A stretch of DNA of 64,000 nucleotides from Pseudothauera rhizosphaerae (GCF_004801305.1 NZ_SSOD01000003.1:62001-126000); one strand, 5' to 3'; positions 33,041-43,557 are shown, numbered from the stretch's first letter. Made by a program: numbers and translations. Notes: generated by a model from the letters alone, not told the origin.

Positions 33041-33818
33041 GTCGGGTTTCCAGCACTTCCGGCAATGGCGCGATGTGCCAGCCCTCGGCCTCCAAGGTAG
33101 CGCGCAGTCGGCGGGCGTTGTCCGCCGCACCCGGCGTATCCCCATGCACGCAGATGCTGTCCACGGGGCAGGGCAGGGTGCGTCCGCTCACGGTGACGAT
33201 GCCGCCGGCCTCCAGCATGCGCAGCACGTGGACGGTGAGGGCGGCGTGGTCGTGGATGACGGCGCCGGGCTGGTTGCGGGGGACCAGGGTGCCGGCTTCG
33301 GTGTAGGCGCGGTCGGCGAAGATTTCGGCGGCCACGGGCAGGCCGGCGCGTTCGCCGGCCTTGTGCAGTTCCGACAGGGCCGGGGCGAGGAGGATCAGCG
33401 TGGAGTCGGCGGCCTTGACGGCGCGGGCGATGGTTTCGGCGAGTGCCGCGTCCTCGCAGGCCTGGTTGTTGAGGGCGCCGTGGGGCTTCACGTGGGTGAG
33501 CCGGCCGCCTTCGGCTGCGGCCATGGCGGCGAGCGCGCCGATCTGGTAGATCACCAGGGCTTCCAGCTCCGCCGGCGCCATGGTGAGCGGGCGGCGGCCG
33601 AAGCCCTGCAGGTCAGGCCAGGAGGGGTGGGCGCCCAGGCTCACGCCGGCATCCAGCGCGGTGCGCACGGTGCGGCGCATCACCAGGGGGTCGCCGGCAT
33701 GGAAGCCGCAGGCGATGTTGGCGCTTGCCACCACCTGCAGCAGGGCTTCGTCCTCACCCATCTTCCAGGGGCCGAAGGATTCGCCTAGGTCGGCGTTGAG
33801 GTTGATCGGTCGGCTCAT
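33036..33818 (-). CDS. pxpA: 5-oxoprolinase subunit PxpA (LamB/YcsF family)
   Basis: The 260-residue protein has the LamB/YcsF signature: INLNADLGESFGPWKMGEDE, SANIACGFHAGDPLVMRRTV, GAHPSWPDLQGFGRR, VKPHGALNNQA and FADRAYTEAGTLVPR, and CVHGDTPGA near the C-terminus. With PxpB and PxpC it cleaves 5-oxoproline (pyroglutamate) to glutamate at the cost of ATP. Its start overlaps the pxpC stop (ATGA). The last codon lies in a dispersed repeat next to the integron remnant, but the C-terminus looks complete. Confidence 0.96.
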   Translation of the reverse strand: MSRPINLNADLGESFGPWKMGEDEALLQVVASANIACGFHAGDPLVMRRTVRTALDAGVSLGAHPSWPDLQGFGRRPLTMAPAELEALVIYQIGALAAMAAAEGGRLTHVKPHGALNNQACEDAALAETIARAVKAADSTLILLAPALSELHKAGERAGLPVAAEIFADRAYTEAGTLVPRNQPGAVIHDHAALTVHVLRMLEAGGIVTVSGRTLPCPVDSICVHGDTPGAADNARRLRATLEAEGWHIAPLPEVLETRP

Positions 33819-34858
33819 GGGGTGTGCTCCGGGTTCAGCGCATCGACGGCGTTGCCGGCGAGGTTGGCATCGTACAGGGCGGCTTCGTCCAGCCCGCCGG
33901 CCAGGCGGCGGATGGCGGCCAGCAGGCGGCGCGTTTCCGTCTCCCGCTCGCGGGCGGCGGCTTCGCCGGTTTCCGCGCTCACCGCCGTGAAGCGTAGACC
34001 GTCACCGGGCCGGCATTGCGCCAGGCGGGGCAGGTCGGCGCCGATCACGGTGGCGATCTTGGGATAGCCGCCAGCGGTCTGGGCGTCGGCCAGCAGCACG
34101 ATGGGCAGGCCGTTGCCCGGCACCTGTACGGAACCGGGCACGGTGGCGTCCGACACGATCTCCGGCGCGCCGCGATGGGCCAGGGCCGGGCCGTCCAGGC
34201 GCACGCCCATGCGGTCGGCCTGGGGGCTGACGCGGTATTCGGCGGAGAAGAAGGTGTGCAGCGCTTCGGGCGTGAAGTGGTCGTCCTGCGGGCCGGGCAC
34301 GGCGCGCAGCGTGCAGGGGCCGGTTTCCGGCGCGGGCGCTGCGGGCAGCACGCGCTCGGCATGGCCCGGGGCGGCGGCGGCCTGCAATCGGGTGCCGGCG
34401 GCGAGCGCCCGGCCGTCCATGCCGCCGAGTTGCGCCCGGGTGTAGGTGGCCGCGCTGCCCAGCATCCGCGGTACGGTGAGTCCGGCGATCGCCACCACGG
34501 CGATGCGGCCCGCCTCCATGCGGCGGATGCGCAGGCTGTCGCCGGGGGCGAGCGTAAGGGAGCGCCAGGGGGCGGCGGCGCGGCGTTCTGCGCCCCGGTC
34601 CACCTCCAGTGCGGCATGGCCGGCGACTGCCACGTGCAGCGGGCCGTCGCAGGCGGCCAGGTGCAGGCCGCCGTCGAAGCATTCGATGACCGGGGTGTTC
34701 TCCGCGTTGCCCACCAGCACGTTGGCGATGCGCATCAGGCGGGCGTCCAGCGCGCCCGCCCAGGGCACGCCGATATGCCGCCAGCCGCGACGTCCGGCGT
34801 CCTGCAGGGAGGCGTAGGCGCCGGGGGAGAGGATCTCGGCCTGGGCCGTGCCGTTCAT
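33815..34858 (-). CDS. pxpC: 5-oxoprolinase subunit PxpC
   Basis: 347 residues of the biotin-dependent carboxyltransferase-like family (KipA/AHS2): SPGAYASLQDAGRRGWRHIG, GVPWAGALDARLMRIANVLV (adjoining), AQLGGMDGRALAAG, RMGVRLDGPALAHRG and DAQTAGGYPKIATVIGADL. The start ATG at 34858 overlaps the pxpB stop by four bases. It is the middle gene of pxpBCA. Confidence 0.95.
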   Translation of the reverse strand: MNGTAQAEILSPGAYASLQDAGRRGWRHIGVPWAGALDARLMRIANVLVGNAENTPVIECFDGGLHLAACDGPLHVAVAGHAALEVDRGAERRAAAPWRSLTLAPGDSLRIRRMEAGRIAVVAIAGLTVPRMLGSAATYTRAQLGGMDGRALAAGTRLQAAAAPGHAERVLPAAPAPETGPCTLRAVPGPQDDHFTPEALHTFFSAEYRVSPQADRMGVRLDGPALAHRGAPEIVSDATVPGSVQVPGNGLPIVLLADAQTAGGYPKIATVIGADLPRLAQCRPGDGLRFTAVSAETGEAAARERETETRRLLAAIRRLAGGLDEAALYDANLAGNAVDALNPEHTP

Positions 34859-35613
34859 GGGCGGGTCTCGTGGGCGCCGTCGGCGGCCAGCCAGTGCTGC
34901 GGGGCGATCTCCCGCGCTGCGATGGCGGCGGTCAGGCGCCGGTATTCGGCTGTGCCCACCGGTTCGAAGCGCACCCGGTCGCCTGCGGCGAGCAGGGCGG
35001 GGGCGCCCCGCCCGGCGTCGAACAGGGGCACCGGGCAGCGCCCCAGCAGATGCCAGCCGCCCGGGCTTTCCCAAGGGTAGATGGCGGTCAGTCCGGTGGC
35101 GATGGCCACGCTGCCGGCCGGCACGCGCACCCGCGGTTCCCCTCGGCGGGGCAGGCGCAGCGCTGCGGGCAGGTCGCCCATGAAGGGGAAGCCGGGCAGA
35201 AAGCCGAGCATGTACACGAGGTATTCGGTGCCGCTGTGCAGGGCCACCACCTCATCTGCGCTGCGGCCGATGGCGCGGGCGGTCTCGGCCAGGTCGGGGG
35301 CGGCCTCGCCCTCGTAGCACACGGGCAGGCGCCAGTGCCGCGCGGCCGGCGGCGCAACCGTTTCCGCGGCGGCGAGCAGGGGTTCGAGGGCGTTGCGCAG
35401 GGCTGCGCGGGAGGTCGCCAGGGGATCGAAGAACACCGTCAGCGAGCGGAAGGTGGGCATGGTTTCGATCAGCCCCGGCAGGCCGCCTTCGGCGTGCATC
35501 CGGGAGATTGCCGCGTCGAGGGCGTTGACCGATGCCAGCAGGCGCGGATCGATGGCGTCGCCGAATTCGATGGTGAGCGCGGCGTCGCCGGCGTCGAGCA
35601 CGCGGACGTTCAT
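34855..35613 (-). CDS. pxpB: 5-oxoprolinase subunit PxpB
   Basis: 252 residues of the KipI/AHS1 family: DAALTIEFGDAIDPRLLASV, YLVYMLGFLPGFPFMGDLP, RVRVPAGSVAIATGLTAIYP, ESPGGWHLLGRCPVPLFD. The start MNVRVL at 35613 is preferred to a longer in-frame start that would add a Pro-rich tail. It lies 19 bases after the regulator gene and is the first of the three overlapping 5-oxoprolinase genes. Confidence 0.95.
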   Translation of the reverse strand: MNVRVLDAGDAALTIEFGDAIDPRLLASVNALDAAISRMHAEGGLPGLIETMPTFRSLTVFFDPLATSRAALRNALEPLLAAAETVAPPAARHWRLPVCYEGEAAPDLAETARAIGRSADEVVALHSGTEYLVYMLGFLPGFPFMGDLPAALRLPRRGEPRVRVPAGSVAIATGLTAIYPWESPGGWHLLGRCPVPLFDAGRGAPALLAAGDRVRFEPVGTAEYRRLTAAIAAREIAPQHWLAADGAHETRP

Positions 35614-35632
35614 GGCCGGCGGCCCCTGCGGC

Positions 35633-36175
35633 TCACAGCGCGGAGGTGGAAGCGGCCCGGGCGGCCTGGTCATAGCGGCCGGACAGGGTGCGCAGCAGGC
35701 GGGCGAGTTCGCCGATCTGGGCGTTGTCCTCGGCGCTGCCGGTGAAGCCGGGCATCAGGCAGGCTTCGCGCACGTCCCGGTAGGCGAGGCAGATTTCGCG
35801 CCCCTCTCCGGTGACGGAAAAGAAGGCCTCCTTGCCGCGCCGGGTGCTCTGCACCAGCCCCAGCCCGGCGAGCTTGCGCAGCGAATAGGAGACCACGTGG
35901 GTGTCCTCCACGTTGAGCACGAAGCAGATGTCGGCCAGGCGCTTTTCCGTGTCCCGGTGCGCCACGTGGTGCAGTACCAGCACGTCGATGGGCGTCATGT
36001 CCTTGACCCCGGCCGCGGTCATGCAGCGCATCATCCAGCGGGCGAAGGCGTGCCAGGCGATGATCAGGCCGAACTCCAGCTCCGACAGTTCGGGGGATTT
36101 CGGCGATACCAGGTGCTGGGAGGACACGATGCGTCCACCTTCCAGGGCGGAGGGGGGCGACTTCGGATTGCCCAT
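35633..36175 (-). CDS. Winged-helix (MarR-like) transcriptional regulator
   Basis: The 180-residue protein has a winged-helix core: MTPIDVLVLHHVAHRDTEKR, LADICFVLNVEDTHVVSYSL and RKLAGLGLVQSTRRGKEAFF. It is first in the pxpBCA unit and divergent from dctP; two adjoining palindromes lie 14 bases upstream. It is therefore likely the regulator of both 5-oxoproline uptake and breakdown (inferred from position). Confidence 0.87.
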   Translation of the reverse strand: MGNPKSPPSALEGGRIVSSQHLVSPKSPELSELEFGLIIAWHAFARWMMRCMTAAGVKDMTPIDVLVLHHVAHRDTEKRLADICFVLNVEDTHVVSYSLRKLAGLGLVQSTRRGKEAFFSVTGEGREICLAYRDVREACLMPGFTGSAEDNAQIGELARLLRTLSGRYDQAARAASTSAL

Positions 36176-36188
36176 TTTTTTCTCACGT

Positions 36189-36212
36189 TTCGTTTACGAA
36201 TTGTTGACAATT
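36189..36212. promoter_or_regulatory. Two adjoining palindromes in the divergent pxp/dctP promoter region
   Basis: TTCGT-TT-ACGAA (36189-36200) and AATTGT-TG-ACAATT (36199-36212) are perfect inverted repeats sharing two bases. An AT-rich stretch with TTGACA (36204-36209) overlaps the second. The position, just upstream of a winged-helix regulator and between divergent operons, fits an autoregulatory operator. Confidence 0.6.
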
Positions 36213-36322
36213 TATAGATGAAATCCCAACCTTTCAACAACGGCGCATCCGGGATAACGGATTCGCCGTTGAGTTTCCCGCTGGCCTCACACCCCTCAGC
36301 CCTTTCCACGGAGACTTTCCCC

Positions 36323-37306
36323 ATGAACGTGAAGCACCGCATCCTGCACACCGCGGCGTGTTCCATCGCCGCGCTCGGCATTGCTGGCGCTGCCCATGCG
36401 CAGACCGCCTGGGATATGCCCACCCCGTATCCGGCCACCAACTTCCACACCGAGAACATCCAGAAGTTCGCCGACGACGTGGCGCAGGCCAGCGTCGGCA
36501 AGCTCAAGATCACCGTCCATGCCAACGGCTCCCTGTACAAGGCCAACGAGATCAAGCGCGCGGTGCAGGGCGGCCAGGCGCAGATCGGCGAGGTGCTGCT
36601 GTCCAGCCTGGCCAACGAGGATGCGCTCTACGCGCTGGACACCGTGCCTTTCCTCGCCACCAGCTACGCCGACGCGCTGAAGCTGTGGCGGGCCTCGCGG
36701 GCCGCGGTGGAGGCGCGGCTGGCGAAGAACGGGCTCAAGCTGCTGTACGCGGTGGCCTGGCCGCCCCAGGGCATCTATTCCAAGACCGCACTGAATTCGA
36801 TGGCGGATCTGAAGGGCATCAAGATCCGCTCCTACAGCCCGACCGTGGCGCGCATGATCGAGCTGATGGGCGCGCAGCCGGTGACCGTGCAGGCGGCGGA
36901 CCTGACCCAGGCCCTGTCCACCGGCGTGGTGTCGGCCAACCTCACGTCGTCGGCCACGGGCTACGACTCCAAGAGCTGGGAACAGCTCGACTACTACTTC
37001 GACGTGCAGGCCTGGCTGCCGAAGAACATCGTGTTCGTGTCGCAGAAGGCCTTCGACGCGCTCGACGGGGCCACCCGGCAGGCCGTGCTGGACGCCGCTG
37101 CGGCGGCCGAGACCCGCGGCTGGAAGCTGTCGGAGGAAAAGACCGCCTGGTACGTGGATCAGCTCAAGACCAACGGCATGAAGGTGCTGCCGCCCTCCGA
37201 CGCGCTGCGCGCCGACCTGCTCCAGGTGGGCGAGCGCATGGCCGCGGAATGGGTCGAGAAGGCCGGTGCCGACGGACAGGCGATCCTCGCCGCCTACCGC
37301 AAGTAA
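36323..37306 (+). CDS. dctP: TRAP transporter solute-binding protein DctP (probably pyroglutamate)
   Basis: The 327-residue periplasmic protein has a signal peptide ending GAAHAQ and the DctP fold: WDMPTPYPATNFHTENIQKF, LKITVHANGSLYKANEIKRA, QIGEVLLSSLANED, KGIKIRSYSPTVARMIELMG. ATG at 36323 follows a Shine-Dalgarno (cggaga). A DctP subfamily in Bordetella was shown to bind pyroglutamate; placement opposite pxpBCA supports that ligand here. A strong terminator separates it from dctQ. Confidence 0.9.
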   Translation: MNVKHRILHTAACSIAALGIAGAAHAQTAWDMPTPYPATNFHTENIQKFADDVAQASVGKLKITVHANGSLYKANEIKRAVQGGQAQIGEVLLSSLANEDALYALDTVPFLATSYADALKLWRASRAAVEARLAKNGLKLLYAVAWPPQGIYSKTALNSMADLKGIKIRSYSPTVARMIELMGAQPVTVQAADLTQALSTGVVSANLTSSATGYDSKSWEQLDYYFDVQAWLPKNIVFVSQKAFDALDGATRQAVLDAAAAAETRGWKLSEEKTAWYVDQLKTNGMKVLPPSDALRADLLQVGERMAAEWVEKAGADGQAILAAYRK

Positions 37307-37321
37307 GTCCGTTTCCTCCCG

Positions 37322-37344
37322 AGCCCGGCCCGCCGGGCTTTTTT
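37322..37344 (+). terminator. Intrinsic terminator between dctP and dctQ
   Basis: AGCCCGGC / GCCGGGCT form a perfect eight-pair stem with a two-base loop region, followed by a run of six T. It lies 16 bases after dctP and 16 bases before dctQ, so it should reduce the membrane subunits relative to the binding protein. Confidence 0.88.
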
Positions 37345-37360
37345 CTGCCCGGAGCCCGCC

Positions 37361-37879
37361 ATGCGAGCCTTCCTCGATTTCCTCTACCGCCTGTCCGGAG
37401 CGCTGGCTGCGGTCGGCATGGTGGGCACGCTGGTGATGGTGTCCACCGGCATCGTCAGCCGGCCGCTGGGCATTTACCTGCCCGGCACCGACGACTACGC
37501 CGGCTACGCCATGGCGGCCTGCGGCTTCCTCGCCCTGGCCTACACCTTCAAGCATGGCGAGCACATCCGCGTGAGCCTGGTGCTGGAACGCACCGGGCCG
37601 CGCCTGCGCCGCGCGCTGGAGTGGTTCTCGCTGGCCGGCGCGACCGTCGTGGCCGGCATGCTCGCCTGGCATGCGGTGCACCTGGCCTGGGAGTCCCATG
37701 CCTTCGGGGACGTCTCCCAGGGCGTGGATGCCACGCCCCTGTGGATACCCCAGTTGTCCATGGCCTTCGGCACCGTGGTGCTGCTGATCGCCCTGGTGGA
37801 CGACCTGGTGCTGACGACGCTGGGGCGTACGCCGGCACGGCTGGCCGGGGCCGGCGCCGAAGCGGCGCGCATGGAGTGA
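37361..37879 (+). CDS. dctQ: TRAP transporter small permease DctQ
   Basis: The 172-residue membrane protein has four helices and the DctQ pattern: an early VSTGIVSRPLGIYLPGTDDY and the central AYTFKHGEHIRVSLVLERTG. It pairs with DctM. Separated from dctM by seven bases. Confidence 0.9.
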   Translation: MRAFLDFLYRLSGALAAVGMVGTLVMVSTGIVSRPLGIYLPGTDDYAGYAMAACGFLALAYTFKHGEHIRVSLVLERTGPRLRRALEWFSLAGATVVAGMLAWHAVHLAWESHAFGDVSQGVDATPLWIPQLSMAFGTVVLLIALVDDLVLTTLGRTPARLAGAGAEAARME

Positions 37880-37886
37880 GGCCGAC

Positions 37887-39185
37887 ATGGATCTGACCAT
37901 CGCTGCAATCCTCATCGGCACGATGCTGGTGCTGCTGGCCGGCGGCCTGTGGATCGGCCTCGCGCTGATGGCCATCGGCATCCTCGGCCTGTTCGGTTTC
38001 ACCCCGCGTGCGCCCGGCGACGGCCTGGCGGTGGCGGTGTGGGGCGTCAATTCCAGCTGGACGCTGACCGCGCTGCCGCTCTTCCTGTGGATGGGCGAGA
38101 TCCTGTTCCGCACCCGGATGTCGGAAGACCTGTTCAGCGGCCTCGCCCCCTGGCTGGAGCGCCTGCCGGGCCGCCTGCTGCACACCAACGTCATCGGCTG
38201 TACGCTGTTCGCGGCGGTGTCCGGGTCGTCGGCGGCCACCTGCGCCACCATCGGCAAGATCGCGCTGCCGGAACTCACCCGGCGCGGCTACCCGGAATCC
38301 ATGGCCCTCGGCACGCTGGCCGGCGCCGGCACGCTGGGCCTGCTGATTCCGCCCTCCATCATCATGATCGTCTACGGCGTGTCGGCGGACGTGTCCATCG
38401 CCAAGCTCTTTATCGGCGGCGTGCTGCCGGGCGTGATGCTGGCCGTCCTGTTCATGGGCTGGGTGGTGCTGTGGTCGCTGCTGAACCGGGACCGGATTCC
38501 GCCCGCCGACCTGCGCACCGGCTTTGCCGACAAGATCCGCGCCTCGCGCAACCTGATCCCGGTGATCCTGCTCATCGGCGGCGTGCTCGGCTCCATCTAT
38601 GCCGGCATCGCCACTGCCACCGAGGCGGCGGCCATCGGCGTGATCGGCAGCCTGATCATCGCCGCCAGCCAGCGCTCGCTCACCCGCCGGAGCTTCATCG
38701 AGGCGCTGCTGGGCGCCACCCGGCTGTACTGCATGATCGCGCTGATCCTCGGCGGTTCGGCCTTCCTGACCCTGGCCATGGGCTACATCGGCCTGCCGCG
38801 CCATCTGGCGGAGTGGATTGCCACGCTGGGCCTCACGCCGGGCATGCTGCTCCTGGTGCTGGCGGTGTTCTTCGTGGTGCTGGGCTGCTTCCTGGACGGC
38901 ATCTCCATCGTGGTGCTGACCATGGCGGTGCTGCTGCCCACCATCCAGGCCGCCGGCATCGATCCCCTGTGGTTCGGCATCTTCGTCGTGGTCATGGTGG
39001 AGATGGCGCAGATCACCCCGCCGGTGGGCTTCAACCTCTTCGTGCTGCAGGGGCTGACGGGCCGGCAGATCACCACCATCGCGCGCTATGCGCTGCCGTA
39101 CTTCCTGCTGATGGTGCTGGCGGTGGTGCTGCTCTACGTTTTCCCGGGTCTGGTGACCTGGCTGCCTGCCCACATGATGGGCTGA
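37887..39185 (+). CDS. dctM: TRAP transporter large permease DctM
   Basis: The 432-residue protein has about twelve helices. Family motifs include AAVSGSSAATCATIGKIALP, GTLAGAGTLGLLIPPSIIMI, GVLPGVMLAVLFMGWVV and ITPPVGFNLFVLQGLTGRQI. It is the transport subunit, using a cation gradient. Last gene of the TRAP unit; a long hairpin follows at 39236-39268. Confidence 0.94.
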   Translation: MDLTIAAILIGTMLVLLAGGLWIGLALMAIGILGLFGFTPRAPGDGLAVAVWGVNSSWTLTALPLFLWMGEILFRTRMSEDLFSGLAPWLERLPGRLLHTNVIGCTLFAAVSGSSAATCATIGKIALPELTRRGYPESMALGTLAGAGTLGLLIPPSIIMIVYGVSADVSIAKLFIGGVLPGVMLAVLFMGWVVLWSLLNRDRIPPADLRTGFADKIRASRNLIPVILLIGGVLGSIYAGIATATEAAAIGVIGSLIIAASQRSLTRRSFIEALLGATRLYCMIALILGGSAFLTLAMGYIGLPRHLAEWIATLGLTPGMLLLVLAVFFVVLGCFLDGISIVVLTMAVLLPTIQAAGIDPLWFGIFVVVMVEMAQITPPVGFNLFVLQGLTGRQITTIARYALPYFLLMVLAVVLLYVFPGLVTWLPAHMMG

Positions 39186-39207
39186 TCGCCCCGGCTGAAG
39201 ACTCTTG

Positions 39208-39224
39208 TGCACCGCAATGGTGCG
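39208..39224 (+). promoter_or_regulatory. NtrC-binding site upstream of the urease operon
   Basis: TGCACC-GCAAT-GGTGCG matches the NtrC consensus TGCACY-N5-GGTGCA at all but the last base. Its centre is about 111 bases upstream of the transcription start predicted from the sigma-54 promoter at 39301-39316, the classic distance for an NtrC enhancer site. Confidence 0.78.
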
Positions 39225-39235
39225 CATGTTCTCCG

Positions 39236-39268
39236 GCCTCGCCCGGCCGTGCTCCGGCCGGGCGAGGC
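39236..39268 (+). terminator. Long hairpin after dctM
   Basis: GCCTCGCCCGGCC (39236-39248) and GGCCGGGCGAGGC (39256-39268) form a perfect 13-pair stem. There is no T run downstream. It lies between an NtrC site and a sigma-54 promoter, so it may end the TRAP transcript, help position the enhancer loop, or both. Confidence 0.5.
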
Positions 39269-39300
39269 AAGTGCATGATTCATAAGAGGTGACTGGCCGC

Positions 39301-39316
39301 TGGCGCGCCGATTGCT
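39301..39316 (+). promoter_or_regulatory. Sigma-54 promoter of the urease operon
   Basis: TGGCGCGCCGATTGCT matches TGGCACR-N4-TTGCW with one mismatch and the required 10 bases between GG and GC. The predicted start of transcription is about 39327, next to the ureD ATG at 39328, which would make a nearly leaderless transcript. Confidence 0.7.
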
Positions 39317-39327
39317 ATGGGTCGTGC

Positions 39328-40209
39328 ATGAATGCCGTCTCCGAGCGCTCGGACCTTCTCGCCCGATCGGCTGCCGTCCCGCCCCGTGCGGGCTGGCGCG
39401 CCCGGCTGGCGCTGGATTACGCGCGCCGCGGCGCGCGCACGGTGCTGGCGGCGCGCAGCCACCATGGGCCGCTGGTGGTGCAGCGCCCCCTCTACCCGGA
39501 GGGCGAGGCGATCTGCCACACCATTCTGGTGCATCCGCCCGCCGGCATCGTCGGCGGCGACCAGCTCGAATTCTCCGCCACGCTGGGGGAGGGCGCCCAC
39601 GTGCTGCTGACCACGCCCGGCGCCGGCAAGTGGTATCGCTCCGCGGCCGGCGTGGCGCCGGGGAGCTTCACCCAGCGGCTGGACGTGGCGGCCGGGGCCG
39701 TGTGCGAATGGCTGCCCCAGGAGAGCATCGTCTATGACGGCGCCGTGGGCGAGCAGGCGCTGGAAGTGGAACTGGCGGAGGATGCCGTCTTCATCGGCAG
39801 CGAGATGCTGTGCCTGGGCCGCACCGGCGCGGGCGAGCGTTTTCAGCGCGGTGCGTTTTCCCTGTCCACCCGTATCGCCCGCGACGGCCGGCCCCTGTGG
39901 CTGGAAGCGGGCCGCATCGACGGCGGCGGCGCGCTGCTGGATTCGCCGGCGGGCCTGGCCGGCCAGCCCGTGACCGGCACCCTGCTGGCGACCGGCCCGG
40001 GACTCGATGCCGCCCTGCTGGATGCCTGTCGCGCCGTGCCGCCCGCGGCGGGCGAGGGCGGCGTGACCCTGCTGCCCGGCCTGCTGGTGGCGCGCTGGCT
40101 GGGCCTCCACGCGGAAGCCGGACAGCAATGGCTGCGCGCCCTGTGGCGCGTGCTGCGTCCGGCGCTCACCGGTCGCGCCGCCGAGGCCCCCCGAATCTGG
40201 AACACCTAG
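39328..40209 (+). CDS. ureD: Urease accessory protein UreD
   Basis: The 293-residue protein has UreD/UreH motifs: [63 protein letters not shown], and [12 protein letters not shown]. With UreF and UreG it loads nickel into the apo-urease. The start at 39328 has no Shine-Dalgarno and lies almost on the predicted transcription start. It opens the cluster ureD-A-orf-B-C-E-F-G. Confidence 0.94.
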   Translation: MNAVSERSDLLARSAAVPPRAGWRARLALDYARRGARTVLAARSHHGPLVVQRPLYPEGEAICHTILVHPPAGIVGGDQLEFSATLGEGAHVLLTTPGAGKWYRSAAGVAPGSFTQRLDVAAGAVCEWLPQESIVYDGAVGEQALEVELAEDAVFIGSEMLCLGRTGAGERFQRGAFSLSTRIARDGRPLWLEAGRIDGGGALLDSPAGLAGQPVTGTLLATGPGLDAALLDACRAVPPAAGEGGVTLLPGLLVARWLGLHAEAGQQWLRALWRVLRPALTGRAAEAPRIWNT

Positions 40210-40217
40210 GAGTACGC

Positions 40218-40520
40218 ATGGAACTCACTCCCCGCGAAAAGGACAAGCTGCTGCTCTTCACCGCCGGCCTGCTGGCCGAGCGCCGCCTGGCCCGCGGCCT
40301 GAGGCTGAACTACCCGGAGGCGGTGGCGCTGATCAGTTGCGCCATCCTGGAAGGTGCCCGCGACGGCCGCAGCGTGGCCGAGCTGATGGGCTACGGCGCC
40401 ACGCTGCTCACGCGGGAACAGGTCATGGACGGGGTGCCGGAGATGATCCCGGAGATCCAGGTGGAGGCCACCTTCCCGGACGGCACCAAGCTGGTCACGG
40501 TGCATAACCCCATCGTCTGA
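40218..40520 (+). CDS. ureA: Urease gamma subunit UreA
   Basis: The 100-residue protein is the standard length for the separate gamma subunit: [60 protein letters not shown], ending VTVHNPIV. Good Shine-Dalgarno (taggag). It is part of the (UreABC)3 enzyme in the cytoplasm. Confidence 0.97.
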   Translation: MELTPREKDKLLLFTAGLLAERRLARGLRLNYPEAVALISCAILEGARDGRSVAELMGYGATLLTREQVMDGVPEMIPEIQVEATFPDGTKLVTVHNPIV

Positions 40521-40565
40521 AAACTGGCCTTACCGATAACCATTGCATACAAACAAGGGGAAACC

Positions 40566-40868
40566 ATGAGCGAGATGGAACTGGAAACCGCAAGGCTGCT
40601 GGCCCGTTTCAAGCTGCAGGTGCGTCGCAGCCTCGACATGGCGGTCGATCTGGCCGCGCTGACCGCCGATGAGCAGTATGCCGAGAAGCTGCTGCACGAA
40701 GTCGAGGAGCGCGCCGAGGACGAGGAACTGCTGCTGATGGTGGTCCGCCTGCGTGACCGTCTGCGCGCCCAGTATCAGCCGGCACCCGTGGTGGAGCCGG
40801 CCAACGAGGAAGTTGTGAAGCCGGCGACGCCTGCCGTGCGCGACTACCGTTTCGGCGCCCGCGGCTGA
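40566..40868 (+). CDS. Small charged helical protein encoded between ureA and ureB
   Basis: 100 residues. Residues 1-70 are predicted helical and highly charged (MELETARLLARFKLQVRRSL, YAEKLLHEVEERAEDEELL). The C-terminal 30 are Pro/Ala-rich. No signal peptide, membrane segment or known motif. A good Shine-Dalgarno (aagggg) precedes it, and its position inside the urease operon makes it a real gene likely co-expressed with urease. I do not recognise it as a named urease factor. Confidence 0.78.
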   Translation: MSEMELETARLLARFKLQVRRSLDMAVDLAALTADEQYAEKLLHEVEERAEDEELLLMVVRLRDRLRAQYQPAPVVEPANEEVVKPATPAVRDYRFGARG

Positions 40869-40912
40869 GCCGCCCGCGTGTTCTTGCCATGAGATAGCCC
40901 AGAAGGACGACC

Positions 40913-41217
40913 ATGATTCCAGGTGAAATCCTGCCGGCCGACGGCGACATCGAACTCAACGCCGGCCGCGCCACGCTGACGCTGTCGGTCACCAACACCG
41001 GCGACCGGCCGATACAGGTCGGCTCCCACTACCACTTCGCCGAAACCAACGCCGCGCTCGCCTTCGACCGCGCCGCGGCGCGCGGTTTCCGGCTCAACAT
41101 CGCCGCCGGCACCGCGGTGCGCTTCGAGCCGGGGCAGTCGCGCACCGTGGAACTGGTCGCGCTCGCCGGTGCGCGCAAGGTTTACGGCTTCAACGGCGAC
41201 GTGATGGGAGCACTGTG

Positions 41218-41218
<1 letters not shown>
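40913..41218 (+). CDS. ureB: Urease beta subunit UreB
   Basis: The 101-residue protein has the UreB pattern: [77 protein letters not shown]. Standard length for a separate beta subunit. Its stop overlaps the ureC ATG by one base. Confidence 0.97.
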
Positions 41219-42993
<1,775 letters not shown>

Positions 42994-43006
42994 TGGGAAG
43001 AGGATC

Positions 43007-43546
43007 ATGATCGCCACCGATATTCCGCCTGTCGCAGAAACCGCCGTCCGGAACTCCGCCATGCTGCTGATCGAACACCTCCACACCGGCCACGGGGTGG
43101 CCGGCGAACAACTGGAACTGTCCTTCGAATACCGCACCAAGAGCAGGCTGCGCGCCAGACTCAAGTCCGGCGAGGAAGTGGGCCTGTTCCTGCCCCGCGG
43201 CACCATCCTGCGCGGCGGCATGAAGCTCGCCGCGGCCGACGGGCGCATCGTCGAGGTGGTGGCCGCCCCCGAGGAACTGCTGGAAGTGCGCTGCGCGGAC
43301 GCCTTCGAACTCGCCCGCGCCGCCTACCACCTGGGCAACCGGCACGTGGCGGTGGAACTGGGCGAAAGCTGGCTGCGCATCCAGGCCGACCACGTGCTGG
43401 AAGACATGCTCGCCGGCCTGGGCGCCTCGGTGGCGCCGGTCACCGCGCCCTTCGAGCCGGAAGCCGGCGCATACTCCCACGGCCACCAGCACGAAGGCGA
43501 AGGCGCCAAGGGCGCGCGCATCCACATGATGGACGGCAACTACTAG
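43007..43546 (+). CDS. ureE: Urease accessory protein UreE (nickel chaperone)
   Basis: The 179-residue protein has the UreE two-domain layout: a peptide-binding N-domain ([40 protein letters not shown]) and a metal-binding C-domain ([35 protein letters not shown]). The GNRH His is the conserved interface nickel ligand. The C-terminal tail is only moderately His-rich ([11 protein letters not shown]). The start at 43007 follows aagagg. Confidence 0.95.
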   Translation: MIATDIPPVAETAVRNSAMLLIEHLHTGHGVAGEQLELSFEYRTKSRLRARLKSGEEVGLFLPRGTILRGGMKLAAADGRIVEVVAAPEELLEVRCADAFELARAAYHLGNRHVAVELGESWLRIQADHVLEDMLAGLGASVAPVTAPFEPEAGAYSHGHQHEGEGAKGARIHMMDGNY

Positions 43547-43557
43547 GCCGCGCCGCC

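Noticed and set aside
32772-33788. Long open frame continuing from the integrase start
   Set aside because: Only the first quarter matches an integrase; the rest is antisense to pxpA and has no protein-like similarity.
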